Source: Cyanoderma ruficeps
Lineage: Eukaryota > Chordata > Aves > Passeriformes > Timaliidae
Length of the DNA: 64,000 bases
Reading direction: 5' to 3'
NCBI GenBank assembly: GCA_008694505.1
Contig: VZDJ01007755.1
Span: 6,924,711 to 6,988,710 of the forward strand
Position 1 is the stretch's first letter. Every line of letters begins with the position of its first letter. The notes beneath the pieces are model-generated. The model was not told the origin of the DNA. It worked only from the letters and a program-made list of their open reading frames with translations, and ran no database searches. This document shows, one piece after another, positions 1-12,600 of the stretch. Made by a program: the position numbers and the translations under genes.

Positions 1-80
1 AGTAGTAGTAGTAATAGTAGTAGTAATAAGAAGAACAGAAATAATAACACCAATAATAATGGTGGTAGTAGTAGTAGAAA
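1..80 (+). repeat. AGT/AAT trinucleotide microsatellite, interrupted
   Basis: The window opens inside a run of agt units that is broken by aat, aag and acc variants, with a second run of ggt/agt units at about 61-77. The left end lies outside the window. It is an imperfect microsatellite, so length variation between individuals is likely but not shown. Confidence 0.85.
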
Positions 81-2047
81 CTGTGGGAAAGTATCTTTCT
101 TTCCAGGAGAGAAAAGTGACAAGGGTGTTGGACAATGACCACACTTGTATCCCCATTGGGGACATGCTAAGGAAGGTGAAATGACTGTCACAGGTTAGAG
201 GGACGAGACTCCACTTTGGGGGCTAAGGATGCTCCGTTTGTGCCTAAAGCTCTTGTATATCCCTAAAGAACTGCTTTGGCCAGTTGGTCAGTAATTTGTA
301 AAAGACTTGCACTTTTCTTTTAAGTTTACTCAAATGTTCTAAAGAGGAAAAGTGTACAGCTGTATTTTTTTTCTGAAGGGAAATTTAACTCCTACAGTAA
401 CGGTATTGCTTTTTGCAGGCCCCAGATCCTTTAGCTTCTTATAACATTTGTGCTCCTATTTATTGTCATCTTTTAACTGTATTTCAATTTAAAGCCTCCG
501 TTGAAAACATATTGCCCAGCAAAGCACCACGCTATGTGCATAAAATTAATGTAATTAATAAAAAGACTCTCAAGAGTGAAATCTTTAAAAAAGTCTGTTG
601 TTTTACATAGTTCTGTACGCTTTGAAAATTATGATTGTTTAAAATTAATAATATAATTGTCAGCACATTCTCTTTCTTGAAAACTGAATTCATCTAGTAC
701 AGGAAAATTAATGTTTTGCTTGGGGCTTTGGCCTTTAACTAATGCAAATTAGAGAAATTGATTAACACAATACAAAAAAGTTATACCTTCCCCTGTAATA
801 CATTTTTGATAGCTGTGGCTTGATAAATTAGTATATTGTGAGTTTTTAAATGAATATGATTTATTGCTGTTGTCTACCATATGAAGAAACACAAAAAAAT
901 TGTTTTCAGGATCATTGACTTGAACATATCAATGGCACTGTTGGACAATTCTTGCTGAGTGTTAAGATGATTTATGTAAGAGACCGAAGGTTTCCACAGT
1001 AATGCATTATAGTCTCAAGCTATCAAGCCTTGTTCATGCAGAGACAAAAGCAGCTAAAAAACACTTGCTTCTGAAGGTCCTCCATTTAGAAATTAGAGAT
1101 AAGGCTGATCCTATTAAAACTCCTGGAAATATCCACTGTCAAATATATTATCCTAACTTTCAAATTTATATAAGGTATGTGGCTGTTTTTCCCCTTCTAA
1201 TGAGCTCATTGTTTTTACATTACTCTCGATTCATAAGTATTTCAGTTATGTAACAACGTGTTCAATAATAGAAGTGGAGACAGCCTGAAGCATCTATCTT
1301 TTAAAAACTGGCATCTTTCCACAGTTCAGATGCAGAAGCTTTGGTGCAAATGAAAAATTAAGACACGCTCTACATACTTGGCAGAACCATTCATATCATT
1401 TAAATTAAATATCTATAGGCGAATTCCCAATTTTTAAGGAATTGTTGCTAATATGAGATTCTGTTGAGTAAATGCATGGTGACTGATGCAACCACTGAGC
1501 ACATGAATCAGACTTACTTAGTGAATGTTGTCTTCTCTGCTGTCATACAGGAACAATTCTGCTCTTTCCAGGGGGATTTACTCTGGATGTTTGAAAGCTT
1601 GCTGTCTCTTGTGGTCAGTCTGCTTGAGCCTTCTCCTTTGATTTGCCTTCTCTGATCACTTCTTAAAGTTCTATTAAAATTGTTTTGAAACATAAGTTTT
1701 GCTGGCCAATAAGATGTTATCACTGTAGAGTACTTAAGGAAAGGGGCCGTATTTGCATTTCCTGTCAGCATTTCCCTTACTTTTCTGATGAGTAACCTCA
1801 AAATTAAATACTAGATTTTGTTTGTTTGTGTTATCAGCACAGCAGGATGCATAGCCCTAATCTGAGTTTTGTCTTGCCAAAGTAAAGAACTGACTCCTGA
1901 CATACCCTTCCTCTCAGTGTCCCAGTTTTGCCCCTCCTTTCACAGCTTGTTGTTGGATTTGGCCAGGCTATGTGGCTTAAAAGATAAATTGAAGAGGACC
2001 AATGGGATCTTGTTCAAAAACTAAAGCTTGGGTTTGGGTTAAGTGTT

Positions 2048-2090
2048 CATATCATTTTATTCTGGCAAGCGTTTCTCATAAAATGATATG
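2048..2090. repeat. Perfect inverted repeat, 13-bp arms
   Basis: The left arm 2048-2060 (catatcattttat) is the exact reverse complement of the right arm 2078-2090, with a 17-base spacer. The arms are AT-rich. No flanking target-site duplication or transposon coding sequence was seen, so its origin is unknown. Confidence 0.8.
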
Positions 2091-2602
2091 CCAAGGTAGC
2101 GTATGAATATAATGAAGCCTCTCAATCTCAGAGTGGATCTGTTTTATGAACTTTCCATCGTTTCAAGCAGAAATGTCACAAATACTTAGCCAGAAACATA
2201 GAATATTGTCCTCTTAATTTGGGAAGACATTCTTAACTCAAAAATCTTTCATATCATTGTGTCTATAGATAGCTCAAATTTAAGGATAATCAGTTCTGAG
2301 ATTTCCACTGTGTAGATTCCATCTGAACTAGACTGAAATCTGTTTATAATAAACACAGGTATAATGAAAATGCTCTTTAAAATAAAGAAAAATTTAGGCC
2401 GGTGTCTGTTCAGTGCTATGCAGTTGGTTTAATGATGTTAATTTGCAGAGGGCTTTCTCTCTGGAATGCAAAAAAGAGCTAGGAAGTTCCTCTAAACTGA
2501 AGAGCTGATTAAAACCCCACTCACTCCAGTAATCATGAGAAGGTGAAACCACTGGCAAAGTTGCTAGTATCTCTGTGGTAAAGAAAATCAAGTATTTCTG
2601 CT

Positions 2603-2652
2603 ACTTTTGTTTGTTTGTTTTAGGGGTTTTGGTTTGTTTGTTTGTTTTTTGT
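2603..2652 (+). repeat. GTTT simple repeat, interrupted
   Basis: Two short runs of tttg/gttt units flank a ttttaggggttttgg segment. This is low-complexity T-rich sequence with no other content. Confidence 0.7.
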
Positions 2653-5600
2653 TATTCTGAAGTGAAAAGGTGAGCTTACTGAGGTTTCTATGACCAGTAG
2701 AATAAAGAGAAGCTATTCCATGTCTTTCTGAATACAGCAAATGCTGCTGATAGGAAAACAAACTATGAAGGAAAAACCCTTGGAGTGGAGGGGAAAGACC
2801 CTAACCTTCTCCATCCCCAAGAAAAACCGAATGGAGCTGAAACTACGGCCCACCATTTATTATTAATACATATGAGCTATACTTATCATCTGTGATTGTA
2901 TACAAGGAGTATAGCCTTCCCTGATGCTCTGGATGCTAGATAACTTCTTTAATTAGAAATTCCAGATAAATGGCTTTTGTTGGAAGAAATGGTGCTCTAA
3001 AGAAGCCCACAGGCTGGGACAGGATGATGACTGATCTGGGAGTTCTTGCTGCAGGCTTAAGCTCGAGACTGGCTTTTTGGTAAATTTCCCTAAAATTTCC
3101 CTTTACAGAAGAAGGTGACAATACAACATTCCAGGAGAGCCCATTGCCAGCAGTGGATCAGTTGTATCAGGGGGACCCCAGATGGTTACTAAAATAGGTT
3201 TTCCAACAGCAAGGAGAGAGGTGTCAGGAAAGTAGGAGTGGGTGTTTGAAGCTTGTAGCTGCTATTCACAGGACAAGCACATGTCCCATTCCTCATGACT
3301 TTCCTTCAGGCACAGTTGCAACAGCCTTGTTCCTGGGATATGTTTGGTTTGCTGCAGATGTATCCAGGAATTTTGGGTTGGATATGCCAGTGATTACAAG
3401 CTTCTGAACCAAGCTCCTGGATGAGACAAATGAATACCAGCAAATCACTGTTGAAGTAACTTCCCTGAGGAAGTTATGTCTATATGCATTACATGCACAC
3501 AATACTGAGCATGGAAATATCAAAATGGCTGAATAGGGTGCTCTGCAGATGCTTTTGAATATCTGTCCGTATCATTAGCATATAGCTTGGATTCTGCCTA
3601 GCTTTACTGAAATATGACAATAGTTTATGTCTTAAGAAAAAAATAAAAATAGAGAAACACAGGAAATACTATAATTTGAATTATATGTTTTTTGGTGTGT
3701 CATTACAGCTTTTGTTATTCCTGTGTTTAAGTGGACAATGATATTGTTGGTGATGTGGGATCAAAGGCACAACTGGTTCACAAGCAACAACCATGGTCTG
3801 ATTCTTTTTCAGTAATTAATCAGAGAACAACCATTTATTTAAAATGCTTAACCCATATAATATATATAACATTATTATATACCTTCAGATGACACAACTT
3901 GGACTGGGGAGCTGCTAGTGCTTTATACTTCCCTCTTAATAAGTGAAGCTAATGTCCTACTGGCAGATCGATTGATTTCACCATTTTTGAAGTATTACTA
4001 ATTAAAGACACATTTGAAACATAAAGAAACAAAAGTAAAATCTGGTCCATCCATATGTGACATGCAAAAAGAGACATACAAATGAGCAGATATGCTAAGT
4101 GCCTCCAATAGCCTGTCAATATTTGATTTAGGAATATTTGCTTTTAGTAGCAAACTTAAGTCCCACAGGACAGTGCGAGAGAGAGAACATGTTAATACTC
4201 TCTACCTGCAAAATCAGGGGAGAGAAAACTCTTTTGAGGCAATAAGTCTTTCGGGACAGTAGAAAAGACAGTTATGACTGTTGAACATAAATGTCATCTT
4301 TTCAAAGCTAATGAATCCCTTCTGGAAGCTGTAGGCTACATGGGTCCAAGCTCATCAGGATTATAGTTACCAAATCTAAGTGTACCTGTAGGGATAGTGC
4401 TGGTCCAGGAGAGCATTATGGATCTTATCCCTTCCTTAATTTCTGTTCCTTGTTGATTAGTTATTGTGGTGTTAGATCTTAAACTCACTTTAGAAACCTT
4501 TTTCTTCATCATGGATTTTATATAATAATATAAAATTATTACACTAGCAACTAGCTAGTGTATGTGTTGCCCTTAATACTTTTAGTTGGTTTTGCAAAAT
4601 TTATACATTGTTATTGAGTAAATGTGATGTCCTCTTTGCCATGTTTAAGCCTTCTCTCCATTTAGTGAGGGTCTATTTTAGTGTATTTCCCGTTGGAGAA
4701 AGGGCTGCATCATGGCTTGTAGAAGTGGGGGCAAATGCAACTTAGAGAGGTCAGAAGACTCACACCAGCTTGCCATTAAGGAGAAAGCAGGGGCAAAGGG
4801 AGAGCAAACTCCTGTGCTGGAGGTGAGAAACACAGCTGGAATGCATGGGTCGAATCAAAGTCCCCACACATAATCTCACTGTCAAACTAGGTTTCTAGTT
4901 TGTTGTTTTCATTTTGGGGGGATTTTGCTTTGGCCTTTTCAGTCTAAGCTTCCTCTTCTATTTCATATGAAGATATTTGGTAAAGAGATTAAAACCTTTT
5001 TGGGAAAAAAACCAAAGCAGCCAGAACCATGGCAATGTGCATTAGAGGAGATTTTCCTGTGTTCACCAGCTCACTGAAAACATTTAATACTGTTTGGTTT
5101 TGGTCTGAATTAAGTTTATATCTACATGTTCATACAGAGGAGAGTAACCTCAGGCATCAGGAGGACATTATTACTATGATGACTAATGAAAAATCCCTTT
5201 GTTTATAATTGCCCATTGATTCTTCCCTTGCCCTTCTGCATGAATTCGTATACCGTACCGTCCTCCATTTGGAAACTCATACTGGGGAAAACATTTTCTT
5301 CCAATAGCTGCTCTTTGAAATTGTGCCCTCATACTCATCCTTTTTGTGACACTTTTCAGGAGCAGAATGTATTTAAATCCTTGCATTTCTAGAATTGACA
5401 AAAGCAGCACTCAGAGCAGGACTGCTGTGCCGAAGAGGGGCAGGAAGGGTGGGAGTAGTCTCTGTGCTATAAATCTCCTGACTGTGGGCATGGGATGTGC
5501 AAAGACTGATCACTTTGCAAAGGAGTTGACTGTTCTCAGAAAAGCAGAGCAGGCTTTCAGGCTGAGCCATTGCAACTGATCTCTTTAACTCTTCATTATG

Positions 5601-6438
5601 CTCAGCTTTTCCTTTTAAGAAATACACACATACTCACCCTATCCCACAAATTAGTCTACCTGCTGTACAAAAACTGTAGATAAATTATAGCAATTATCCA
5701 CCTTTGTGCATTACTCTGACTTTGCCTGTGGCTTTTCCTTGGATCAGATTGAATTGGATGACTTAATGGCAGCAGAAAACAAAAGACTAAAAGTTGTTTG
5801 GTGGAGTTACTAATTCACATAACTGAAAAAATGTATGTATAATCCAGTTCATAGATTAAGAAAGAAAAAATTTTAACTTTTTTATACACTTCAAATGTAT
5901 TTTTATAAACAGAAAATATACTCATACTAAGTATGTACTGTTTCTTTTTCTTGGTAGCTGAGTAAATGCATGGTACTCCCATAAGTATAAAAGTGATATC
6001 TTTCTTTACTATGTAATTCTCAGTCTGAATAGCAGGGAGTAAAATAAACCATTTTGTGCCAATATTAATTTTATAAATTGCATTCCGTTTTCCACAATTT
6101 TCATGGAAAAAGTGTTCAGCTAGATGAACACTCTGGAAAATTTTAATGGGACCCTTGAAATCTGTTTGAGTTCACCTTCTTTAAAAAAAAAAATATTTCT
6201 GAGGGAAAAGTATAGATTCTTATGCTTTAGAGGTGTTTTTTTTCCTCCATACATAATGGTGAGACTTCACTTGTATAATATATGGGTCTTGAAAATATTC
6301 TTTGTTAAATTGTAGATTGTGCTTAAAAGTATGTGAGTTTGGCTCTTTTGGTTTGTTTTGTATGACTTTTATTGTTGTTATTGACCAGTGCTCATATGAT
6401 TTTCATAGCGCTTTCCATTTGTTGGGTATTTTTTCCAG

Positions 6439-6681
6439 TCTTTTCCTGGCCCAAGTCTCGAAAGTGAAGATTTTAACATACCTCCTATAACTCCTCCGTC
6501 ATTGCCTGACCACTCCCTGGTGCACTTGAATGAGATCGAGTCTGGGTACCACTCTCTGTGTCATCCCATGAACCACAATGGCCTCCTTCCATTCCACCCT
6601 CAAAACATGGATCTACCTGAAATTACAGTTTCCAACATGCTTGGCCAAGACGGGACACTGCTTTCCAATTCCCTCTCTGTG
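6439..6681 (+). CDS. TOX: TOX coding exon A: N-terminal regulatory region (81 codons)
   Basis: The exon starts after the acceptor ttttttccag (6429-6438) and ends before the strong donor gtaagc at 6682. It is 243 bases, phase 0 at both ends. The protein begins SFPGPSLESEDFNIPPITPP and ends LLSNSLSV, and it includes HPMNHNGLLPFHP and MDLPEITVSN. This acidic, proline-containing region lies N-terminal to the HMG box and is thought to carry transactivation function in the TOX family. No start codon belongs here: the open frame simply continues from the preceding exon outside the window. Compared with human TOX as I remember it, 78 of 81 residues are identical (Tyr to Phe near the start, Val to Ile in the NEIES motif, Ile to Leu in the last four). 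Reading on into the intron hits a stop at 6718-6720. It probably corresponds to coding exon 3, human residues about 57-137. Confidence 0.96.
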
Positions 6682-9600
6682 GTAAGCACTTTTAAGTCTT
6701 TCCCTTCTGTTCTGTTCTAACTGCAAAGTCATAGAAATACAGACCTGCTTGGAATCCTTCAAGGGGGCCCACACCTGCACCACTCACATTTTGGAGTGTG
6801 CTGGCCTGATTCTGGGTGTGGTGTTGTATTCCCTGTGTCAAATCCTCCCCCCAGCCCAGGTAAGGGGGGATTTTCAGCTGAGTTCCTCAAAGCCAGGGTG
6901 TGACCTTCCTCTGCCTTGGGTAGAAGTGTTCCTGCTTTACAGGGATGTAAATAATGACAGAAAGAGACTGAAGGCTCTGACTCCTGCTGGAGCAGGGTTT
7001 GGATCCAGATGGCCGTTGTTCTGTATTTGTCTGATGAGGCTCTTTCCATTCTCATTTGCATGTGCTGAGAGGCTGTACAAAAATTTAATATCTACTTTCT
7101 TGTTTACCGCACGTTTGGAAAACAGCAAATGTTATTTCTGATTCTAGGCCAAATCTTACAGCCTTTTTACAGTTTCCAGTCCTTAGCCAGCCAGAATCCA
7201 ACTGAAATGACTGGACAACTTGCTTATAAAGTCTGTCAGATAGTCATTATGGTCGTATTCTTGTGAAGCCTGATATTATAAATCACTTCTTTGAATGTTA
7301 AATTGCTTGCAACAACTGCAGAGCTACTTTTCAAGTTACATTTTCAAGTGGGCTCTACAATTAATTAATATACTTCTTGCATAGCAGCTCCAGACAAGAT
7401 TATTTCACACTGATGTACAATTCTAAACCAAAGAGTTAAAAATCCTGTGAAAGAGGATGAAGCCTGACATTGTGTGTATCCCACGGCACTTAAAGCACTA
7501 GGTGGGCTAAATGGGCTGCCCAGGAGCTGCAGATCCCAACAGCCACAGATAAGAATCTATTGTTCCTAAAGATAAAGGGTCTGGGCTTCTCACCAAAAGT
7601 TCTGCACTTAGGGACTGAGGCTGTTTAGGCTTCCCAGCTTGCTACCTCCCCACCGCATTATCCAAAAAACATAAATCAGTCCTGGGAACCTGAGAGCTGA
7701 CACAACACATGGAGGTTTGGGTAGTGAGGGATCTACGTTCAGCTTCCCATCAGCCCTTCAGACTATCAGCCCCAGAGCCAGGGGCCATGATGGTTGGAAA
7801 AGACTTAGTTTACAGCAAAAATCTGCCTTGTCTCATGGCTTCATTGCAACTTAATTAAAATAAAGCTGCCTTGATTTTGAGGAGCTCTGCATTCCCTGGG
7901 AGAATGTCCAAAAAGCACAGGGCACAAGTGTTGGCTTCTTAGATGTTGCACAGTTGTTATTGATTTACTAGGATGTTGCACACTTTGTGTTTGAGGTCAG
8001 AATCTGACCCCAGGGTTATGTTCAATAATGGGAGGAGTGGAGGAGAGGCAGATTTATATAGAGAAATATAAATATGCTCCATGGAAAGAGCCTATATTTT
8101 CCTTGCTTGTCTACAAAGCTGATGGCATGCATTAAAGAGCTTGAGTGAAATCTTGTGTGGGGTTCTGAGAATCAGAGCTATGAAAGGACTTGAAAAAGTA
8201 AGAGAAATGCTTGACACTCTAGTCAAGACAGACAATATTTCATTGGATTGACCTCTTTAGAGCCATGGTTATGGCTCAGAACTGTGCATTCTTTTAAGCT
8301 ATGATATTTCACATTAACCTCTTGCAACAAGCTCTGAACAAAGGGCCTTGAGAGTGTGTAGATCATTGCAGTGAATAATCGCATTGAGGGCAAATATAAA
8401 AAAGTCGACTAATATAACTAGGCAATTTTGCTGTTGGAACTTAGTGAAGATCAGAAGAGATGAAACTCAGATGTCAAGAAAATACGTGCTGAATTTTGAC
8501 AGTAATTTCTGAGGATTTGTTCAATAAATAAAGCATGATCCTTGAAGTGTCATGCACTAAGTCAACTGTTATCCCTAACTTGTATGCCCTTTTTGCACAA
8601 GACTGCCTCTTACCTAGCAGTAGTTTTAACTCAATCTGGCTTGTCTGTGCAGGGGATGAAGCTACAACTCATGTTAGTATAACTGGTACGACGTTAACAC
8701 CCTGATTTCATACAGTTCAAACACTGTTTGGCAGTGTAGCTCCTCTGATTTGAATTTGATAACTTGAGAGAAATTAACTTGAGGGAAATAATTTAACTCT
8801 TCAGTGAATTCAGTGACTTCTTCAGTGAATAGAATGACCTCATTGTTCTTTTGGCTTTGCACTGATGAAAAAAAACAGGGGATTTTTGGAGTTAACAGTC
8901 TTAGTTTTGAATCTTTATAATCCAGAACATTTAACATTTTTTCTTCAGTATGACTCTTTCCTTGTGCTATTACTCATCTCCAAGTTTCCTTTTTACTATC
9001 TCATCAAACTCTGATCCATTTAACATGTTCTTGTCTAAATCACTCCTATATTGCCTCATATAGAACATAATTTATAAGTTTCTCAAATCTATTTAAATCC
9101 TTGGTTCCATGTAATTTCTAGTATATGAAGTACCATTTAGTGTGCATGGAAAACATGTGTCTCACTTCATTTTTCAGGGCAATAATGGGTATTTTTAGAA
9201 AAAATATTCTTAGAAATGAATCTGTTGGCTGTTCTCTATCCCTAAATAATTTCCCATCTTCAGCAAATTTTACTTATGTTGGGACAAATTCAGCTGCATT
9301 CTGAATTCAGTGCCTCTGATTGAATTTGGTTTTTTTTTCTTTACTTTAAACATCCTTGGTTTTAGCTAGTTTTTAACCCATATTAGTATTTTAGCAATAA
9401 CACCTTCTTCTTTATCTGTATTAGAACTAGTGAGTGGTTTTCAGTTTTTGATTTTATAACCAAAGCATTATTTAATGCTAGCCAAATGTGAGAAAGGAAT
9501 CTTGGTGAGCTCAGAAACAGTTGGAAAATAGTTCATACACTAAGTATAGTGTTTTTCTTCTATCTCAACTGCCAGGTGTTTTCAGATGAGGATTTCTGTG

Positions 9601-12600
9601 ATTTTGGACAGATTGAAAATTGAAGATGTACCCTTCCTAAAACCCCTTCAAATCCTCCCCCATCAGAAGTCCCTGTTTCATACTGTGCAGCACTCCCTCC
9701 AAGCTGCAGATGAAATCCCTTTCAGTAAGGATGGCAGGATTTACCCCAATCTCTCTAAGAATTCTCCTCTGTGGAAGTGCTTAAATATACACAATAAGAG
9801 CTCACTACCAGCTCAGTGAATTCGTATTAGGGATTGGCTTCTTACAGATTTTTACACTGTGGGAATTCTTCCTAAAGAAATTTTGCAATGCTGGGAGATG
9901 AAAATTGCTCATTGCCATTGGCAGTGTCTTAAATTTGGAATTAACCTTCTTTGAAGTTTTTTTGATTGATTGGACTTTCATATTGCATGCCCACTATTTA
10001 AAAAAAAATGAAACAACAAAACCACTAAACATTTTCCTTCTCATTATTCTACTGTCAGTTTACATATTTACTTCTGTGTTTGTATATTTCTGTATTTCTT
10101 CTTTGTTGATATACAGAATATACACGGCACATCATGCTGTCACATACAGATTTCTTTAGGTGCTCATTGTATCTGGATATCAGGGCTTCATAAATCTACA
10201 AAATTTGTGCAGAATGTGAGTCACGGTGGTATTAACCCACAGCCCAGCCCCAACATGGGAGCCCTCTAAAATCCTCCTTCAAAATGGATATGACTTCTGC
10301 TCCTGCTTCTTAATTGGATGCAATTTGATATAGATAGAACTGTTTGTTTAATGAAAATGTACCTATGGTCCTGTAAACATGTTTGGTTCTACATAATGCA
10401 ATAGAGGTTCCTTCCTGGTTTCCTACCAGTTGAAGACTGTGTGGGTTTGGTTAGGTCCCCATTGGGATTTGACCCTCCAGCCTTTCTCTGTTGGTGTGCG
10501 TTTTCCTGAAATATCCCAAAGGATATTTTCAAGGACCACAAGAGGTACCCCTCTAACATTTGCAAAAAATGCTTGCTGTATAAGAATGTGTATTTACCTG
10601 TAAAAATACTTTTGGATATGTACTACAAAACGAGTTTTTCTGTGTGTCAATATAATTATAGACATTCCAGCTTCTTTAGTGTATCCTATAGGTAGTTTGC
10701 TTTATGCAAGAAACTAGGGTTAAAAATCACAGTGCTGTTTTTACATAGTGGGAAAAAAAAACCCAATCTATTTTTGGAATTCTTTCATTTGTAATCTTGT
10801 GCTGATCTTTTTTGAAAATGCAGCTTATGATGGTATACCATAGAAAATTCACAAGAAAGAAGTAGAAGATTTCAGTTTCATGAAATGCTTCAAATTTCTG
10901 GGTGTTCAGTTTCAAGTGGGAAAGATGTTAAAAGACAATAAAATCACGGGGTTTATTTCCCAAATTCTCTACTTGTGCTGGTAAAAAAAGCCAGTATAAT
11001 GTATATACTTAGATTTATTGTCATTTTTAGTATACAGTCAAGGTACACGTTGAATTCAAAGGCTACTGTACAACTGTTTTGACAAGCACCACATCAGTAG
11101 GTAATGTGCAGGACATATGAAACTGAAGCAAAAATGTTTCTTTAGGTCTATAGGGAGTGCAGTACATCAAGGAATTCAGATATATTAGAGCAGCATGAAT
11201 TTCTAATATGTTGCTCTTATGGAAAAGACCACTGGCATATTGAATAATGCTGCTTTCAAAGCAGAGCAGAAAATGTGATTACAGACAATTTCATTGCTGT
11301 TTTTAAAATAAATATTTTTGAAATCTTGAGGTGTTTAATTTCATGTAATGCATAAAATATGTAACTGTGTGCTAGAGCTAAAGATCTTTTAGGTCACGGA
11401 AGAGTAGATGATGTCAGCTATATTATTCAAATGTGGAATAATAGAAGCATTAGTTTAAAATAAAATGCATGTCACAAAGGCCCATGTCCTTATATAAAAA
11501 AGGCAATAAAAAGCTCCTTTTTTTTGCACACTTAGACAGAAGAATAAAGGCAATGAATAATTATTTAACATTATAACTCAATTCATTAAAGCCTGAACAA
11601 TTACATTATACTTTTTCATGAATTTTTTAGATATGCAACCAATGAGAGATTAATACCTTAAACAAAATGTGAAATTATATAACAGGGAAGAAAGCAGACA
11701 GCTACTTTTATTTTTTTTCCATTTTTAATCTCAGGTAGAATGAATTTACTATTTATCATTCACAGTACAGTTGCTAATAAATGCAATAAAGGAGACTATT
11801 GTTGTACCTGGGATGCAATTAAGAGATTGTGTTTTACTGGTTTCATACATGTTAGTATTCATGACTCATTTTGAGGCTGACCTATACAGCTGATTCTTTT
11901 TTCTTGCACCTTTAAGCGTTAGTGCAAACTACTGAGTCAAACAGAAATTCATTATTTCTGATAAACAAGATGAATGACTTTCATAACAAAAAGAAACCCC
12001 AAAAAACACCAAAAAAAAAATCTAAAAAAAAAAAAAAGATTTGTGTCTCCTAACCTAAGTGTTGAGATTTGAATCATGTTTGGATATTTTTTTCTAGCTT
12101 GTACTGCATGCCAGTGGTAGCAGATATGTTTTGTCTCTGGTGAATACTTCACATTTGTGCCTCATTACCAGTCTCTGGTCTTCAGTTTACAACAAAATTT
12201 ACTGTTATGCTACACAGACCTGCTGCTACCCCAAATTTTATTGCACTGAGTTATTGCCATCAAAACCACCAAATCATAAAGCTAAGGTCATGGAACATCT
12301 TGTGTTAGAGTTCTTTGGTTTTTTTCTCTTATTAAGCAACTTTGTATTCTTCTTTTCTCAAAAAAATCCCACTAACAAACAATAACAAAAAAACCAACAC
12401 CATGTTTTCCAAGTGGGTTTTTTTTGTTGGGTTTTTTTTTTTTCACTGAAATAAGCCTTGCATGGAAAAAGGTTACAATAGTTAATATATGTTTTGTCAA
12501 ACACCCTAACCAGCTCATGTCCATCATCATAACCTTATTTTCTCTAGTAGAATTATGATGATTTATTCCATCAAGGGCTTTGGGACATCATTTTTATCTT

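Larger units (their letters stand above)
1..6438 (+). other. TOX intron upstream of exon A (3' part only)
   Basis: This is AT-rich noncoding DNA with stop codons in all frames. It begins with a trinucleotide microsatellite at 1-80 and contains a 13-bp perfect inverted repeat at 2048-2090 and a GTTT-type simple repeat near 2605-2650. The longest open frames are under 100 codons, overlap each other on both strands (for example around 5183-5627), and match nothing I know. The intron ends in a pyrimidine tract and cag at 6429-6438. Nothing else was recognised here. Confidence 0.85.

Noticed and set aside
1465..5974. Identical 16-mer tgagtaaatgcatggt at 1465-1480 and 5959-5974
   Set aside because: One shared 16-mer in 64 kb of AT-rich DNA is close to what chance allows, and similarity does not extend on either side.
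6749..7141. 130-codon open frame on the plus strand just after exon A
   Set aside because: No recognisable domain; the opposite strand is also open over much of it, the frame begins inside the intron after a valid donor, and it does not continue TOX.
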